Of a stretch of DNA of 64,000 bases, positions 11,929 to 26,600 are shown one piece after another. The stretch is from Ficedula albicollis (taxonomy: Eukaryota; Chordata; Aves; Passeriformes; Muscicapidae): assembly GCF_000247815.1 (NCBI RefSeq), contig NC_021674.1, positions 28,894,901-28,958,900 on the forward strand, written 5' to 3'. Within the stretch, counting starts at the first letter, position 1; every line of letters begins with the position of its first letter. The notes beneath the pieces are model-generated. The model ran no database searches and was not told the DNA's origin. It was given only the letters and a program-made list of their open reading frames with translations. Position numbers and translations under genes: made by a program.

Positions 11929-14744
11929 CTGAAAAGATTATGCAGTAAACAAGGTCTAACACAATGGGAGACACTTGAGAGAAATTTTATGTATGGCTGT
12001 TTTAAGCATTGTGAATAGCATTGCTGAGGGGATGGACCATGTGAACATCAGGTGTGAACCAGTGTAGGTGTTCTTATGTTCCTATTGGCCAAAGTAGAAG
12101 AAGCAGCTTCTCCCTGCAGAGCACCTCTTAGTTGTAACACTGAAATGAATTTTTAACAGCCTCTTTTTGCTATTCAGCACAAAATATGTTTATTACCTCC
12201 CTGTTTCTCACTTTTCTTCCATTATCTCTGCACACTGCAGTAGAGTGTACCTGAATCCGGTGTGCCAGACTATGCTCCTGGGCATTTTGAAATCCCATGA
12301 AAATACTTTTCACTGGAGATGTTGAGTTTATTTTTAAAGAGCTTACCATGAAAATGCAATGTAAATGATTCATATAGTTGGTGGTAAATGCTGACAGGAA
12401 AATATTTGTTTGTGTAAAGTCAGGAACTTTCCACCAAGGGAAGGCTTCTATGACTTCGACATTTTTCTTCTGTGTCCCTCAGCACACTAGCAGGGGTTGG
12501 CATTTTTCTTGACAGGTTTCAATGCTCTTGGCAAACACCAATCAGCTAAAAATTATGTTGTCACTTAGAGATTGGTACGACAGAAAATCATTGCTCTTTT
12601 ATTTTTAGGGAAAACCAATGCAAGGGGAATTAAATTATTTCCCTAAGGTCAAGGAAAAAGGCGGTAGTGAATGAAAGAATCCCAGTTAGAATTTAATTCT
12701 GAAATAGCTCCTAGTGTTTTGAAATGTATCTTCTGAATACCTAAACTCAAATGGTACAGGAGGTCAGGAAGTCTTTAGAGTGGGATTTTCTTGCAGAAGG
12801 CTGGTCTGGGTTTCTCCTTTTCTTCCCTCATACGTAACTGGTGACTCTTGGAAAGTCAGAAATCTGACTATTGACATTTTCCCTGTGTTTCCACAAGGGA
12901 TTTCAGCTGTGATGAACCAGCTGAAGCATTCTGTTGATGAGAAATTTTGTCAAAACACTTCCCAGAGACTTTGGGCCAGTCTGTTTGCATGGTGCTGTAG
13001 TCATATGAGGCACAGTCCCCACGCTTGAGTGAATGAAAGAGCTCTCTTGAAGAGTTTGAAAAAGCATCTTCTCCACCTCCCATCAGAAACATGTTAACAA
13101 GGATTGACAATATCCATACAGATCAAATCCAAGGTCAGTAACTGCAAGTGGGTGGTTCTTGTGGGCTGTCTTGAAGAACAGCAAAGACGCTTTTTCCCCA
13201 GATGGCATGCTGAGCAAACTGCCTCTCAGAGTTGTAAGACTGGTGAGTTTGGAATTGTATGTCATATTGAAGTTTACGGCTCTGGACAGGAAAGAACATC
13301 ATGAATGGGCAGACAAGTGATGCTGGTGTACCTTCAGTGAGGAGTAACAGTGCTGGAGGTCAGATTTTCAGCATTTATGATGTGACATTAATGAAATATA
13401 ATTGAACTATGAAGCTAGAAATCATCAGCTCTTTTGCTTCTTGAAGAGAATTTTAGTGCTGCTGTAAGTAGCAGATTGGCAGTCCCTAAGTCTGGAGTCC
13501 AAAGGCAGGCACTTTATGAACAGCAGCAGTATGTTCTTGCTCTCTCTGGAAACTTCCAGGGGAATGAGACTTCTTACTTGAGTCTGTTCCAGTTTCTTTG
13601 TTTGCTATGGAGACTGCTGTCCTGGCAGTCCTTTTGAGTGTTGATTTCCATGTATGCATTGAGTGCATTACTTGAATCCAGGCCTGCTCCAAAACCCACT
13701 GGCACAGATGGACGACTTTTCATTGGTATAAAGGAGATTTGTCTGGAGGTCTATGAATGATGATGAGAATTCTTTGACTCATGGCCTGTAAAAACACCCA
13801 GGTGAGAGCACCATCACCAGTGGTGGTTGCTGTCTCCTGGAGGACCCACAGCCCCAGCATCCCACTGATCTCCTATCAGGTCCACCAGAACGACTCCCTC
13901 TTTCAATTGCAGATCATCTCACCACATGCCTCCTAATCTCACTCAAGTGATGCAACTCATGAGATGTCTACACAACAAAAATGTACCATGAACAGACTGC
14001 AGACCAATAAAGCTAATTCCTGAAATTCTTGGCTTTTCTGGAAATGCCATAATAGAGAGCAGATTCCAAGTGCCTTGAGCATATTTTCTGCCTTTCCCTA
14101 GATCTTTGTGGGATACAAAGGGCACAGGAGAACAACCATCAATCCCAGAAATGTCACCTTTTCCAAGACAAATAACAAAGTAATAAAAGGTGTAGGTATG
14201 ACTATATATGTGGCCTACATATGTAGGTATGTATTTATGACTTTACTAGACACTGATTTTCAAAATTTTGTGAGTATGAGCACAACACATGCTTTGTGGG
14301 ATCAGTTGTGTTCAAAATCTAATTCAGCAGCTGAGCATTGCAAGTTTAAAAATGCCCAGTTATGTTATCAGTAATTTTTAAAATGTTATCAGTAATTTTC
14401 CTCACACTTTTTTATATCAGGACTATTTCTGACTAGTCTGTGGAAACCCATTTTTCTTTTGTTTGTATAACAGATATATTTCCTTTTCCTGAGAATATTT
14501 TCAGAATTCATAATTTCATTTTAGAGTTTTCATGAAATTTCTTACTTATCCTATTCTCTTCCCTTCTCTGTTGGATGTCTTATTGCAAGCTGACTTACAC
14601 TTACTCTTCAGGTCCATGCAGACAGCTGTCATATGCCTTTTACATTGATGGATTTACAGCAGACATTGTCATTTTAGGTTTTTTGTTTTTCTTGGAGGTA
14701 AGGACCACTTGTAAGGTATTTATGGGCTAACCCTAAGAAATAGA
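11929..14744. other. Non-coding stretch with one possible MIR-type relic
   Basis: No gene is recognised. The segment near 12605-12720 has the word order of a MIR/L2-type tail and is listed separately. A short direct repeat (TGTTATCAGTAATTTT) occurs twice at about 14364-14398. The rest is AT-rich with chance frames. Confidence 0.55.
12605..12720. mobile_element. Possible MIR/L2-type relic
   Basis: A GGAATTAAATTATTTCCCTA-like run followed by AGGTCAAGGA and a later AATCCCAGTT mirrors the familiar order 'gaaactgag, ttaagtgacttgccc, aaggtcacac, agtggcagagctgggattc' in MIR tails. The match is poor and by eye only. Confidence 0.35.
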
Positions 14745-14925
14745 AATTGGAACAGGTTTCCCAAATAGGTGGCTGATGCCCCATCCCTCCAAATACTCAA
14801 GGTTTGAATGGGGCTTTGAGCAACGTGGTCCAGTGGAAGATGTCCCTGTTTATCAAGGGGGTGTAGGAATAAATGACTTTTTAGGTCCCTTCAAGCCCAA
14901 ACCACTCCATGATTCTATTATTCTA
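14745..14925 (+). mobile_element. CR1 LINE 3'-end fragment
   Basis: The sequence follows the CR1 3' terminal region in the + orientation: AGGTTTGAATGGGGCTTTGA, GCAACGTGGTCCAGTGG, then a GTCCCTTCAAGCCCAAACCA-like block and a tail ending TGATTCTATTATTCTA, the characteristic CR1 terminal 8-mer repeat. Heavily 5' truncated; non-coding. Confidence 0.85.
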
Positions 14926-17900
14926 AGTCTTTACTTGATTTATAGATCATAAAATTATATATGGATGTGTGCAGAGGGTAGGAGGACTTTACTTCCTAAT
15001 AATTATAATACATTTCCTCTGCCTCCAATATATATAACATTTTGATGCTGCACAATAGAAGTATGTGGAGGGAACCCATCCCAAATACAATGCACGGAGA
15101 TCTTTTAAATGCAGAGGCACCAAATACTGTAGGACACAGTGGGTTGCAGCAGTAGCACAGCTTTGTCTGTGGTGACAGAAGGGAAAGGTAAAATAGAAAA
15201 ACCAGGTTTACAGTACCAGCAGTGTTGCACATCATGAGTGGTTTGTTCTTAGAAACACAGAGGGGATTTCAGTCTCTAGTTCTGCAACTTTCAGCAGTGA
15301 CATATTTGCTGAGACAACTGGCAAAGCTGTAACTCAACAGCTAGTTTTAACTGGATTATTTATTGGCTGTTTTGGTTTTCTACCAGGCAGCTGTCACATC
15401 ACACGCCAATGCACCAAATTCATTGGGGAAATTTTACCCTGTAAACATTGCAGCACTTGCTCTTTTCTTTTGCTTAGAAAAAACAGTTGCACTTAGCTTA
15501 GTTTCAGAGAAAAGTAACATATCAATTTCCACCTTGATGAATAGCCCTCTTTTTGCACCTGATTGCTGCAGATGCAGCTCCAATGAAATGGCAGGAAACA
15601 AAGAGTGGAAAAGTGAACATATATATTTTCCTCTTTTTTTTTTTTCCTTAAGTACTTAAAAGCAGGATCTAATGCCAAGTTCTAAAATAAAGGTCTCGTA
15701 GAAAGAGCACTGGCTGTCAGCCACTCTGAAATAAATCCACCTGTTCAGTCATCACTTCAAGAAAGTGTTGACAGCACTACAGTGAATTTAAATAGCAAAT
15801 GACAGTTGTGTTCACCTGACAAACCTAGTTTTTAAGACTGTCCCTAAGGAGCTCCTAGAGATCTTAAACTTGCTGAGGGGCAGCATATCAAGCTCTGCCT
15901 AGGGGGCTGTTGATGCTCAAGTTGAGGTCTGGGTGGCAATGCTCATGCAGGAGACAATCTGTCGTTGGTTATCAGCAGAGTGATAGATATGAATGCAAAA
16001 TCAGAATGGGAGATCTGCTTTTGAGCAGATCTTTTCAGCTAACAGACAGCACTGATTCTGGTTCCCTCAGAAATTCTGCTTGGGTCTTAAAAACTTTTGC
16101 TTAAGGTTATGGTGGAAATCAACCTTGGACTTGTCATAATTTGAGTGTGCTGTATAAGCCTGTGTTTCTACAATGCTGTTGGGAGAGGAGCACAGTCTTC
16201 TTGTGAAAGTCTTCTTGTGAAATGTAGTGTCAGGAGGGAGAAAATAGAAATTAAATCTCTTTCACTCTTGGTTGAGTGTTGTCATTACAGCTCTCCTTGC
16301 CTATTTGTCATGTGAGTAACTATTAAAGAATATATTCAATCCTTAGTATGCCTAGAATTCAACCACAGAAGTCAGAGAACTTACCTGCAGTCTTTGCTCC
16401 TGTATGTGCAACCTCAAAACTGTGTAGTGTGAATAAATTGGAAAATATACAAAATGGTCACATCATGTATTTAGTCAAAAACTCACAAAGTTTTTATGAA
16501 ATATTAGATTGTCAAGCTTTCACAGCAAAATAGTCACTACAGAAAACCTAAGGTGCTTCTTGCCAGTAATGTTCCTGCAAGTAAATCCCTTCACAGGCAT
16601 TACTTCCTGCAGATCAGCAGAATAGTTAATTTGAGACCTCCAGAGCTACTTGAATGAATCTGGCTGAAAGATTAAAACCTTGCTACTGGAGCAAATTCTG
16701 TGCCTCATCCCATACCGACCTAAGCGATAATGTACTATTTTAATGAGTGGAGATTTTACTTCAGGGCAGCTGGCTGACATTTACTCATCCTCTTGGGAAG
16801 AGTAGAGTCATTTAGGAAGGATTTGGCCTTTTTTCTACTTGTTTTATCTCCCAGTGTGGGATAGAGGATTACTTAGCACCAGAAGTGGACAGTACTGTTG
16901 ACTAACATTACAGAGAAGCCACAGTTCTTTTCCCTAGTAACTGAAGGAGGCTTAAATGTAAAGGTCAGAACTTACCTTTTATGTTGAATCTCTTTCTTTT
17001 TAGTGGACTTTTGAAGGATTCACTTTCCAGCCTATCTGTTAATACTTAAGTCAAACACACACACCTCCTGCTTCTTTTCTCAAGGTCAGGCAGTTATATT
17101 CAGGGAGCTACACAAGGAAGTTCTACAAAGCCCATTTTTATATTAGAAGATTGTCCTGCAGCTGCTCTCTCTGTTCACAAAGCTCCCTGAAGCAGAAAGC
17201 CACTTCTAGTAAAGCTGTGGAGAATACTATAAACCCATCAAAATAAAATTAATTTCAACATCTCCAATTAAAACTGGTACATGGACTTACAACTTTTTAT
17301 ATGGAAGATGAGGCAGTTAGAAATATTAGTGTTGCTTCTGTAAGAATAAAATGGAAAATATACATTGGATAAATGTCTGTTTACCTTTTACTTTGTTGGG
17401 ATAAAACAGTCAGGTCTGGATTCTTGTCTGGGAGCTGAGAGCATAGTAGTTACTTGAGCCTATGCCTGTTGTCACAGGATGGAGATAAACACCTTCAGGT
17501 GATAATTTAGTTTTGAGGTATGGGAAAAAGTCCATCTCCTTCCCCTGATCACCAAGAGTGACCTTGGAGTTACTGTACACTGAGCCTGACTTCCTAAGAA
17601 TAGCCCCAAGAGTTAGATGGAGTTACACAAATTAAATCCAACTGGCATCTCACCTAGTGACAAGATTAAAACAAATATTTTTGTTTCTAGAGAGACAATT
17701 TCTTTCAGTAAATGAGCGGGGGGTTGGGGAAGATCATGGAATGCTTTAGTTCTGAACATGAATTCTGGTCTTCTGTCTGCCTTAGAGATACTACCTGCTA
17801 TCTGCACTTGAAAAACAGGATGGGTAGAAAAAAATAGAAACCAAACATGTAAAGAAGAAGTTGGATTTGGAATAAAATGTAAAGAAAGACCATTGTGAAC

Positions 17901-17940
17901 TTTCAAGGAACTTCTCAGAACTGATTAAAAAATCATTATT
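14926..17940. other. Non-coding stretch, nothing recognised
   Basis: Only chance frames (up to about 98 codons) are present. A short direct repeat (AGTCTTCTTGTGAAA) occurs twice near 16194-16221. There is no recognisable TE, RNA gene or exon. Confidence 0.6.
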
Positions 17941-18126
17941 TTTATTAAAAGTATCATTTTTTTTACCTCAGACAGTTATTTGCTATTCAAAACTGCAGGA
18001 ACAGTGCTGAACAATCATTTAAAAAGGTGAGAACTTTATTAAAAGTATCATTTTTTTTACCTCAGACAGTTATTTGCTATTTAAAACTGCAGGAACAGGG
18101 CTGAACAATCTTTTTAAAAAGGTGAG
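17941..18126. repeat. 94-bp tandem duplication
   Basis: The segment starting TTTATTAAAAGTATCATTTT at 17941 starts again at 18035. The second copy differs by a few substitutions (CTATTC/CTATTT, AGTGCTG/AGGGCTG) and a small change near the end of the unit, so it is young but not brand new. Non-coding. Confidence 0.93.
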
Positions 18127-18244
18127 AAATCATGAAATAAAGAATTAATAATGATAATAAGGGTATGGTGTTCAATAATCTGAAACCAAACCACAGATAT
18201 TAATTTTTGAGAAGTCACAACACATCAGCCAGTCAGAATAGATG

Positions 18245-19185
18245 CTGGTGGCATATAGAATTGTAGAGTTATTTATATCAAAAAGATTTTTTAGACCATA
18301 AAGTCCAGCTGTTAACCCAGCACGTCGGAGTGCAGCACTAAACCAGGTCCTTAAGTAGCATATGTACATGTCTCTTAAATACCTCCAGAGATGGTGACCT
18401 AACCACTTCCCTGGGCCCCTTCTGATGCTTGAACAAATTTTCAGTGAAGAAAATTTCCCCAGTATAAATCTAGACTCCCCTGGCACAGCTTGAGGCCATT
18501 TCCTCTTATCCTGTCCCTTGCTATCTGGGAGAAGAGACCAATCCCCAGCTGGCTGCAGCCTCCATGCAGTCAGGAGCAGCAAGATTGCCCCTCCGAGTCT
18601 CCTTTTCCCCAGGCTAAACAACCCCAGTTCCCCCAGCCTCTCCTCACAGGTCTTGTGCTCCAGACCCTTCACCAGCTCCATTGCTCCTGTCTGGACACAC
18701 TCCAGCACCTCAGTGTTCTTGTAGTGAGGGATCCAAAGCCGAGCACAGCACTCAGCAGTGCTGAGTACAGAGAGATGAGCACTGCCCTGCTCCAGCTGGC
18801 CACACTGTTTCTGATACAGGCCAGATGCCACTGGCCTTTTTGGCCACTCTGGCTCACCTTCAGCTGCTGTTGAGCAGCACCTCCAAATCCTTTTCTGCTG
18901 GGCAGCTTCCCAGCCACTTTTCCCAAGGCAGAAGAATTACATGGGGTTGCTGTGGCCTAGAGGGAGGACCCAGCACTTGCCCTTGTTGAACTTCAATATG
19001 CCTTGGTCCATTGATCCAGCCTGCCTGGTTTTCTCTGCAAAACTTCCTATCTTCCATCAGCAGTGCCACCCAGCCTGGTGTTGTCTACAAACTGACTGAG
19101 GGGGCCCTTGATCCCCTCATGCAGATCATTGATAAAGATATTAAAAAGGACTGACCCGAGTACTGAATCCATGGGATAGAAAGAA
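18245..19185 (-). mobile_element. CR1 LINE fragment (ORF2 end and 3' UTR)
   Basis: On the + strand this is the reverse complement of a CR1 3' half. Landmarks in order are AAAGTCCAGCTGTTAACCC, CCTCCAGAGATGGTGACC, CCTCTTATCCTGTCCCTTGC, CAGCCTCTCCTCACAGG, CTCCAGACCCTTCACCAGCT, GGCCTTTTTGGCCACTCTGG, TTGCCCTTGTTGAACTTCA and ATCATTGATAAAGATATTAA. It is about 0.94 kb, 5' truncated and broken by indels. The 219-codon - strand frame at 18172-18831 and its shadows fall within this element and are not a host gene. Confidence 0.92.
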
Positions 19186-19353
19186 ACATAACTGGAGGTC
19201 CATCACAGGAGGAAAGAAGAGATGGAAAATAGGAAACTGAGGAGGCCATGTGTTTTAAAGAGGTATCTAATATGTTGTGTCACAGCCCGAGGTGTCTCCT
19301 TAGACCTGAGATCACCTCAGGAGGACATGCAGGTGGTCTGGAACCCAGCTCTT

Positions 19354-19494
<141 letters not shown>

Positions 19495-19503
19495 CTTATC
19501 TCA

Positions 19504-19505
<2 letters not shown>

Positions 19506-19537
<32 letters not shown>
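19506..19537 (+). repeat. Poly-C run, 32 bases
   Basis: A second C homopolymer follows the word TCTTTCTTATCTCAGG. That same 16-base word recurs just after this run at 19549-19564, so the poly-C plus word unit looks duplicated. Confidence 0.9.
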
Positions 19538-19855
19538 ATGGTTGTTTATTCTTTCTTATCTCAGGAATGTTTTTTCCAGCGAACAGCAGTCTGCTCGCCA
19601 GAGGTCCAGGGCAGAATCTGCCTGGCAGAGGCAGGACTTATCTTTTATAGTCTAAATTATGTACTAGGTATTTACAAATGATCCCCAATACAATACAATC
19701 TTGTTACATGATCCAGTTCTGTTTTCATCCAACATAAGAGTGCCAGTGTGTCACCCAGCATGGACGACACAGAGAAGAAGGAGGAAGAGGTATCCACACC
19801 CCAAATTCTCCATCTTGGCCACGTGTCCCTTATCACAAACATTCTAGAAATCTGC

Positions 19856-20058
<203 letters not shown>

Positions 20059-20122
20059 CCAGAGGTCCAGGGCAGAATCTGCCTGGCGGAGGCAGGACTT
20101 ATCTTTTATAGTCTAAATTATG

Positions 20123-20298
20123 TACTAGGTATTTACAAATGATCCCCAATACAATACAATCTTGTTACATGGTCCAGTTCTGTTTTCATCCAATATAAGA
20201 GTGCCAGTGGTACTAGGTATTTACAAATGATCCCCAATACAATACAATCTTGTTACATGATCCAGTTCTGTTTTCATCCAACATAAGAGTGCCAGTGT
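20123..20298. repeat. 88-bp tandem duplication inside the LTR
   Basis: TACTAGGTATTTACAAATGA starts at 20123 and again at 20211. The same words also occur once in the first large LTR segment at about 19661. Differences are single substitutions (ACATGG/ACATGA, CAATAT/CAACAT). Confidence 0.9.
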
Positions 20299-20610
20299 GT
20301 CACCCAGCATGGACGACACAGAGAAGAAGGAGGAAGAGGTATCCACACCCCAAATTCTCCATCTTGGCCACGTGTCCCTTATCACAAACATTCTAGAAAT
20401 CTGCTAATTCTACATTCTAACAGTCTAATTTACACTCTATTTATTTTTGCAGCTTGTATTTCTTCTCTCAATGTTGGTAAATTGCTCCAAGGAGCTAAAT
20501 CCAGCCCCTGAGACACCCGAGTCTCATTCAGGGGTCTTTGAGACCCTTGCCAGGCGGGTTTTGAGACTCCCAAGGAGGCCAAGGGAACACCCTGGGCTCC
20601 CACAATGTTG

Positions 20611-23600
20611 GAGTTTAGAAACTACACAGAGAGGTAGCAGATATGGCGAGGCATTGCTGTGGGACTGGCATCTGGCCCCCATCAGACTCAGCAATAATGT
20701 GAAGTAATGCTTGTTCTGCCATACTGATAAGCACTGAGAGCATTCAGTTTGTCTGGGGTGAAGACAGCGAGTTTTTTTGTCCCCACCATTACTACTTGAA
20801 ACGTGTCCCTGTCCATGTCAGAGGCATTTCCCAGGCCCTGAAATAATCCAGCAAAGCTCTTGCAGTGACTGCAGGCTCAAGAGGACTCAGCTACATCTCA
20901 CACCTCTGTATTTACCTTGTCCTCCTTTCTTTTAAAAGCTATAAACTCATATCCGAGATTATGTGCTTTTATGCTCGGTGGCTTAGGGATGTGAAAGCCC
21001 ATATCAAATAGAATTGATCAAAGTGGCTGTGGACACCACACCTGGCAGCAGTTTGTCTCTTGGGTGCATTTTGTCATCAAGTGCTTACAGAGAGTTCCAG
21101 ACTTAGCTGGCCCCACCTAGGAGAGAGGCTTTGCAGGGTTTTCTGCTGTGCAGCGATAGGGACGGTGGTAAATAGCATTAATGGTGAGTGACAGTCGTGC
21201 CCTATTTTCTCCACATCACTCAGCTGTAAGTTGGCTGCCTTCATTAGGTGAAAGTTTCCTTGTGCTTTGCGTAAAGCTCAATTTCAGACTGAATTATGAG
21301 GTGCAGAGTCAGTAGGCAGGGATTTATACCTGTTGAGGGAATGGACCGGTGAGTTCAGGTTATGCACATACACAGAAAAGAAGAAATAGAATAAACCTCT
21401 GTGAAATCTGGCACAGACAGGATTCATAAAATTGGGCATAATCCATAGAACAACTGCAAGGGGAAGGGTATTGTTCAGCAAATAAGCTACTTCATTAAAA
21501 ATGTAAATGCCACTAGAGCTACAGATGAGTGCCAGCATTCCAGCTTACTTGGAAGATGACAGGAAAGAATGACTGACAACCTTTTTCTGCAATTTAAATT
21601 CTGCTTTTTTTTCAATATCCAAAATATAAAGCTATGGACTGTAAAAAATGTTTACTAAATCTAAAAGTGAGCAAATTAAACATATGCACAATCCACAGAA
21701 GAGTGTTAAATGAGGAACAATTTAATTAAAACACTACCAGTGGTAGTAATATTACTTGCAGAAAGTCTGAGAAAGAGCAGGCTTCTATGATCTTAAACAC
21801 ACAGATTTTTATGATGGATGAATACTGGAAAAGACATAATATGACAGTCTAGGGAGTAGAACTGACAGGATTAAATCAGTATTTGATTTTGGACCTATGA
21901 GATATACAAAAGAAAATTTAATTAACTGATGTGATTCTTCTGTGAGTATACATAACTGTGGGTGCAACTCACTGTGCAAATAGCTTACAAATGCTTTGAG
22001 ATATTCAATGGTGAGTGCCACTAAATAATGTGAGCTGGGATCGTCATTAATCATTATTTTATTACCATTGTAGTAAAGATCTAGAAATAGACACATTAGA
22101 TGTAAATGAGCCCCGCTCTGTTGATTTTTAATTTGGTTATGCTGATATGCATCACTGAGGAGTAGTTCAGTATTTGGACATGGGTACAAGGGCAGATTCC
22201 CATGCACAGAGAAAATGTGTTTTTCTTTTATCTGAGATAAATTAGTCTATCACCTTTTCACTCACCAGTACAGTGAACCAGACACCTGTAAAATATCATG
22301 CATTAGGTTCATATGATTTCAAACCTTAGCAAGTGAGAAACATGAATTCAGAGTAATCCTGGTAGTTTATTAATAGATTTCAAATGATACAAAATTTTTC
22401 TACCTGGTGAGCTATGGTAATGGAAGCATGAGATTTGTTACGAGAAATATGAAGTTTTGATTTTCCTTATGAACTGTGTGGCTGGTGCTATGGCTTTGAG
22501 ACCATTGATGAGACCCAGTCAGAGAGCTGCCTCTCCTGGTATGGGAAGCTTTGCAGGGAGAGGGATACCACAGCAGGAATGTGCTGAGTCAGCTGCACAT
22601 TCCTGGTTTTAGCCAGAGCCTCCCGAAGGCTCCAGGGCACCTCCTGCGGCAGTGTGGCTGCTTCTTTAGTGAGCCCAAGACACCTCCTGCAAGGCTAGGT
22701 CTCACAGCTTTTATTTTCTAGCGAGTCCCAGCTCATCTGCTTGCTTTTTGCTCGACTGAGGCTCTCTGTAGAGTTTCCAAATCACAGGGTGCCCCCCAGC
22801 TCCAAAGTGTGGAGCAGTGGGGGCCGCGTGTTGAGCTCCCATGGAGAGAGCCACATGTCAGCAAGGGAGCTCAGAATTATTATTCCTGCATACACAGTAT
22901 CTGCACAGCCTGGGGATCCAGTTCTGGCTGAAAAGAGCTATAAATGTGAGGTATTATTAGCACATGGCTTTGTAGTAAGCCACCCTCAGGCCACATTAAG
23001 GTTTTTGATGTTTCTCGGTTGCACTCTAAAGGGATTTTAACATGATTTCAGAAAAGGAAAGAAGAAAAATAAAGAACTTCCAACCTTTTTTAAAATTTTA
23101 AATAAAAATGAAACCACTTGTACTTTGATTTTCATTTCTGTTTGGAGCTGAAGATTTGTTTAGATGCAGGCTGAGCATCTGGATTATTCTCTTTTAAAAG
23201 TGACCTTGATATTTTAAAATGTAAATGAAAAGAAATGATCTGATGACCTTTTTATTGAGGTCTTTGGAGAGCTGAGAGGAGCCTTCCCTGTCTCCCTGTG
23301 TTGCAGGAATACCTCCTACTAGGGAACACCATATCAGGCTGAGTTAAAAATGCCCCAAGGGCCGTATTGATGAGGGGAAACTCACTCTCCACGGCCTTTT
23401 TGACATTCAGCCACGGCATAACTTGTTTGTTTCCTCCGTGTTGGAAATGTCAACAAATGTCACCCAAGTTCTTTGCTTTCCTTTCTTATCTTTTGACATA
23501 TTATTTGATATGTCTGTGAGTGTAGAGTATATTAATAAAGGAGCTTTGCTCTCCAGTGTATTAAAAGAGTGAATGCAAGGCTGTACTGAAGAAAGGTTTC

Positions 23601-26600
23601 TTCTATTAGTTTTGCCATTAGGAAAAAAATAATGCTCTTCAAAAGACTAACTGAAGAGAGAGATCAAAAGAAGACCTGTTAGCTTAAAGTGGTCTGTACT
23701 TCTTCTAGCATGGGGTCTGTATTCATTACTCTAGGATTTTTTTGAGACAAATTTTGAGTGCTTTGTCCAGATCATTTCAATATTACTTTCAGCAATGTGA
23801 CTCCCATTGATTTCCTGGGAGACTTTTCACAGATAAGATTATTGGGTTCAAAATTTCAGAAGTCCTTATCAGTCCTTCATAACTTTATAAAAATTACATA
23901 GATTACTTAGTTACCCACAAATGAGATTCCCAAAGGGTATCAATGATACCCAAAGCCTGTAGGTGCTATTTTTTTATTATTATTATTTTTTTGGAAATAT
24001 GTCTGCAGTTCCTAAACCACTAAGATTCTTTGAAACTGTAGCTTTTGCCTTTAATGACACTGCTGATATTTGGGTTGAATTAGTCTTTGAAAACACTAAT
24101 TTATTATACATCATAGCACTAGGTACATAATATAATTAGACTAGGTAGAATATGACATTTAACATTTATAAGGCACTTTTTGTGCAAGTATAATTATTTA
24201 ATTAAGGCAGTGCTGAGAGGCCCCCAAAGCAATTTCATATATAATTTGCTTATATTATGTGAATGCATCGAAAGAAACAATTTTGGCCCAAACTGCTTTC
24301 AAATGTGTTGACAGGACAGAAAAACAATGAGTAAAAGTCATTGATTTCATTGTAAGGAAAGACAACTCACATGGAAAAATATTAAGAGAGTTTCCAAAGG
24401 ACAAATACCAGTTTTCTGTGACAAAGCTGTGAATTTAATTGCCTGTGCACAACAAGATCATCTTTCCTTTTCATCTTCAGCTGTTTCATGCACACTAAAT
24501 TCTGATGATTTATATACTTCTGCAATGTGTTAAACAATTCCTGTTCATCTTTAACAGTCAGATGTTTCAACTATTTGTAGACAGTTAGTCATTGCTATAT
24601 ATATTTCATTTTTTGTTTTGTTTTTTTTTCCAATCTGTCCTCCTAAAAAAAAAGGATAAAATAGTTCTATTAAAGCATCCATGGATCCATCTGTGAAATT
24701 AATACCCTGTAAAGCATTTAAAGACTATGTAGCAATGATATGCTGCCTCCTTAGGGAAATGTGCTCTGACTGCAGTTTTCAGCAGCTGGAGAGGAACAGG
24801 ATGGCAAGGCTGAAGCTCTGGGCATGCAGTCATGCCACTGTCAGTAATATCCAGTCTCCTGCCTTTCTTCCCATTTCCAGACATGGAAATTTCCATGAAA
24901 ACTTTACAAAAAAGCAAGGCTATGAAAGGCCACATACATACCTCATCACTCCAGGATTCCTAATATCAGTTATCAGGAATATCTTGAAATGGAAATCCTT
25001 AAAGTTGTATAATCTTAAACAGTTACTCTCATAAGAAGGTGAAAACCTCACAAGAAAAATAACAAATCTTGTATAAATCTTCTATGTTTTACCAATTTGT
25101 GACCAATTTAACCAACCTGTTCAAGTCCCATAGTTAAATTTCTCCTCCCTTTTGCACTATTAAAGAATGAAAAATTCTTTAAATTATGTATGACCAGGAG
25201 ATGCAGATGGAGAAGTTGGTCTTACCATAATTCTGGTGACCAAATTTTTCTAAACTGGTGGAACCAATTTTTTTTTTTTTACTAATTATTTTAAATGTGG
25301 AATGATAAGCAAGGGTTAAATGCTGAAGGCTTTGACTGATTCCAGCACATCTGCAATTGAGGTATAACTAGGGTCAAGAAGTCCTCAGCCCTTGGCACTT
25401 TCTTCTCCCATGTTTACTTCCTTCAACCTCTTATTTAAATAATTTCTGTACAAAGAGGTTGGACAGCAGCCTGTAAAATCAACCCTGTCTTTAAAGAATA
25501 TTCTCCTCATGCCAGCAATTTCTTGCAGAAATTATAACTTCCTAAAATGAACCAGTTAGTGGTTTGGAAATGCTGGGAAATAGTGAATTAGGTGCCTGAA
25601 AGGATAAGGGACCTGTTGCATTTTCTCCCAGCTCTTTGTGCTTTGATTAATCACTTGCTTGCATTTTGATAAGCAGCTGCACCGTGTGAGTATATTCCAA
25701 CCTTGAGATGTTCATATTATTTCAGGACATTGCATCATATGCAAAGCAGTTTCCCAGCTGCTTCCTGACTCATGCTGGTAAAGGAGTAACTCACACTTTT
25801 ACTGGATTTTGAGGGTGGCAAAATCCTGGAAACTGAAGGCTTCTCATCAACAGACACTTTATCAAGAGAAATTAGATTTCTTTCATGCTTCAACAATACA
25901 GCAGTGGTTGTCAGGTTATGAACAGTTTGATAGAGGGATTATTTTGGCTCTATTTGACACAGAGATACAAACTTTTTGTGTTTGAGATGAAACATGCTGG
26001 CAATATTTTGAGCTTGTATGTCACTGCGGCAATGATGTACCCAGTTCCAAAGGTAGCAATAAAACTTGCTTTGTTATCTGGCCCTCGTACTGGGGAGCAG
26101 TAAAGCAATTCACAGGCATTCCTACAAGCTCCATCACTGATTTAGGGTGTGCCTTTCTGTTTGCAGGCCCTCCCTGTGGCTATACTGTGGCTATGCTGTG
26201 GCTATACTTTATCATCTTTCATTGCAGTGTCTCACCATATTCCTCTGCATGTGCTGTGGTCAAATGGAAGATATGATACTTGAGGGAAATATTTCCTTGT
26301 TATGTTAGGTTTTTTTTTTGTTTTCTGACCTTGTTAATGACATTTCTGTGTTCCAAGGCTCTTTACTTGATGACAAACCTGCATTTATACCTCTGGGGAT
26401 GGAGCTTTTCTTTAAAGGTTTGAATCCCTTAGATTACATTCATAGCCATATTGCATAAAACACTTTTTCTGGAAAGACATTAAAATGCACAATTCCAGTT
26501 GGTCTCTAATCTTCACCTCTCACCAGAGAAAATTTGCATGTTCGGGTTCCTTGCTGTAATGGCCCACATGCACTGAGCCATCGAGCCAGGAAATACAGAA

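Noticed and set aside
18172..18926. Overlapping 127-219 codon frames on both strands
   Set aside because: They lie within the CR1 3' half, which is naturally open in several frames; no conserved host protein is recognised.
26174..26207. Short repeated units considered as a possible CRISPR or satellite array
   Set aside because: Only three 11-bp units with no spacers; a simple local repeat in a vertebrate intron.
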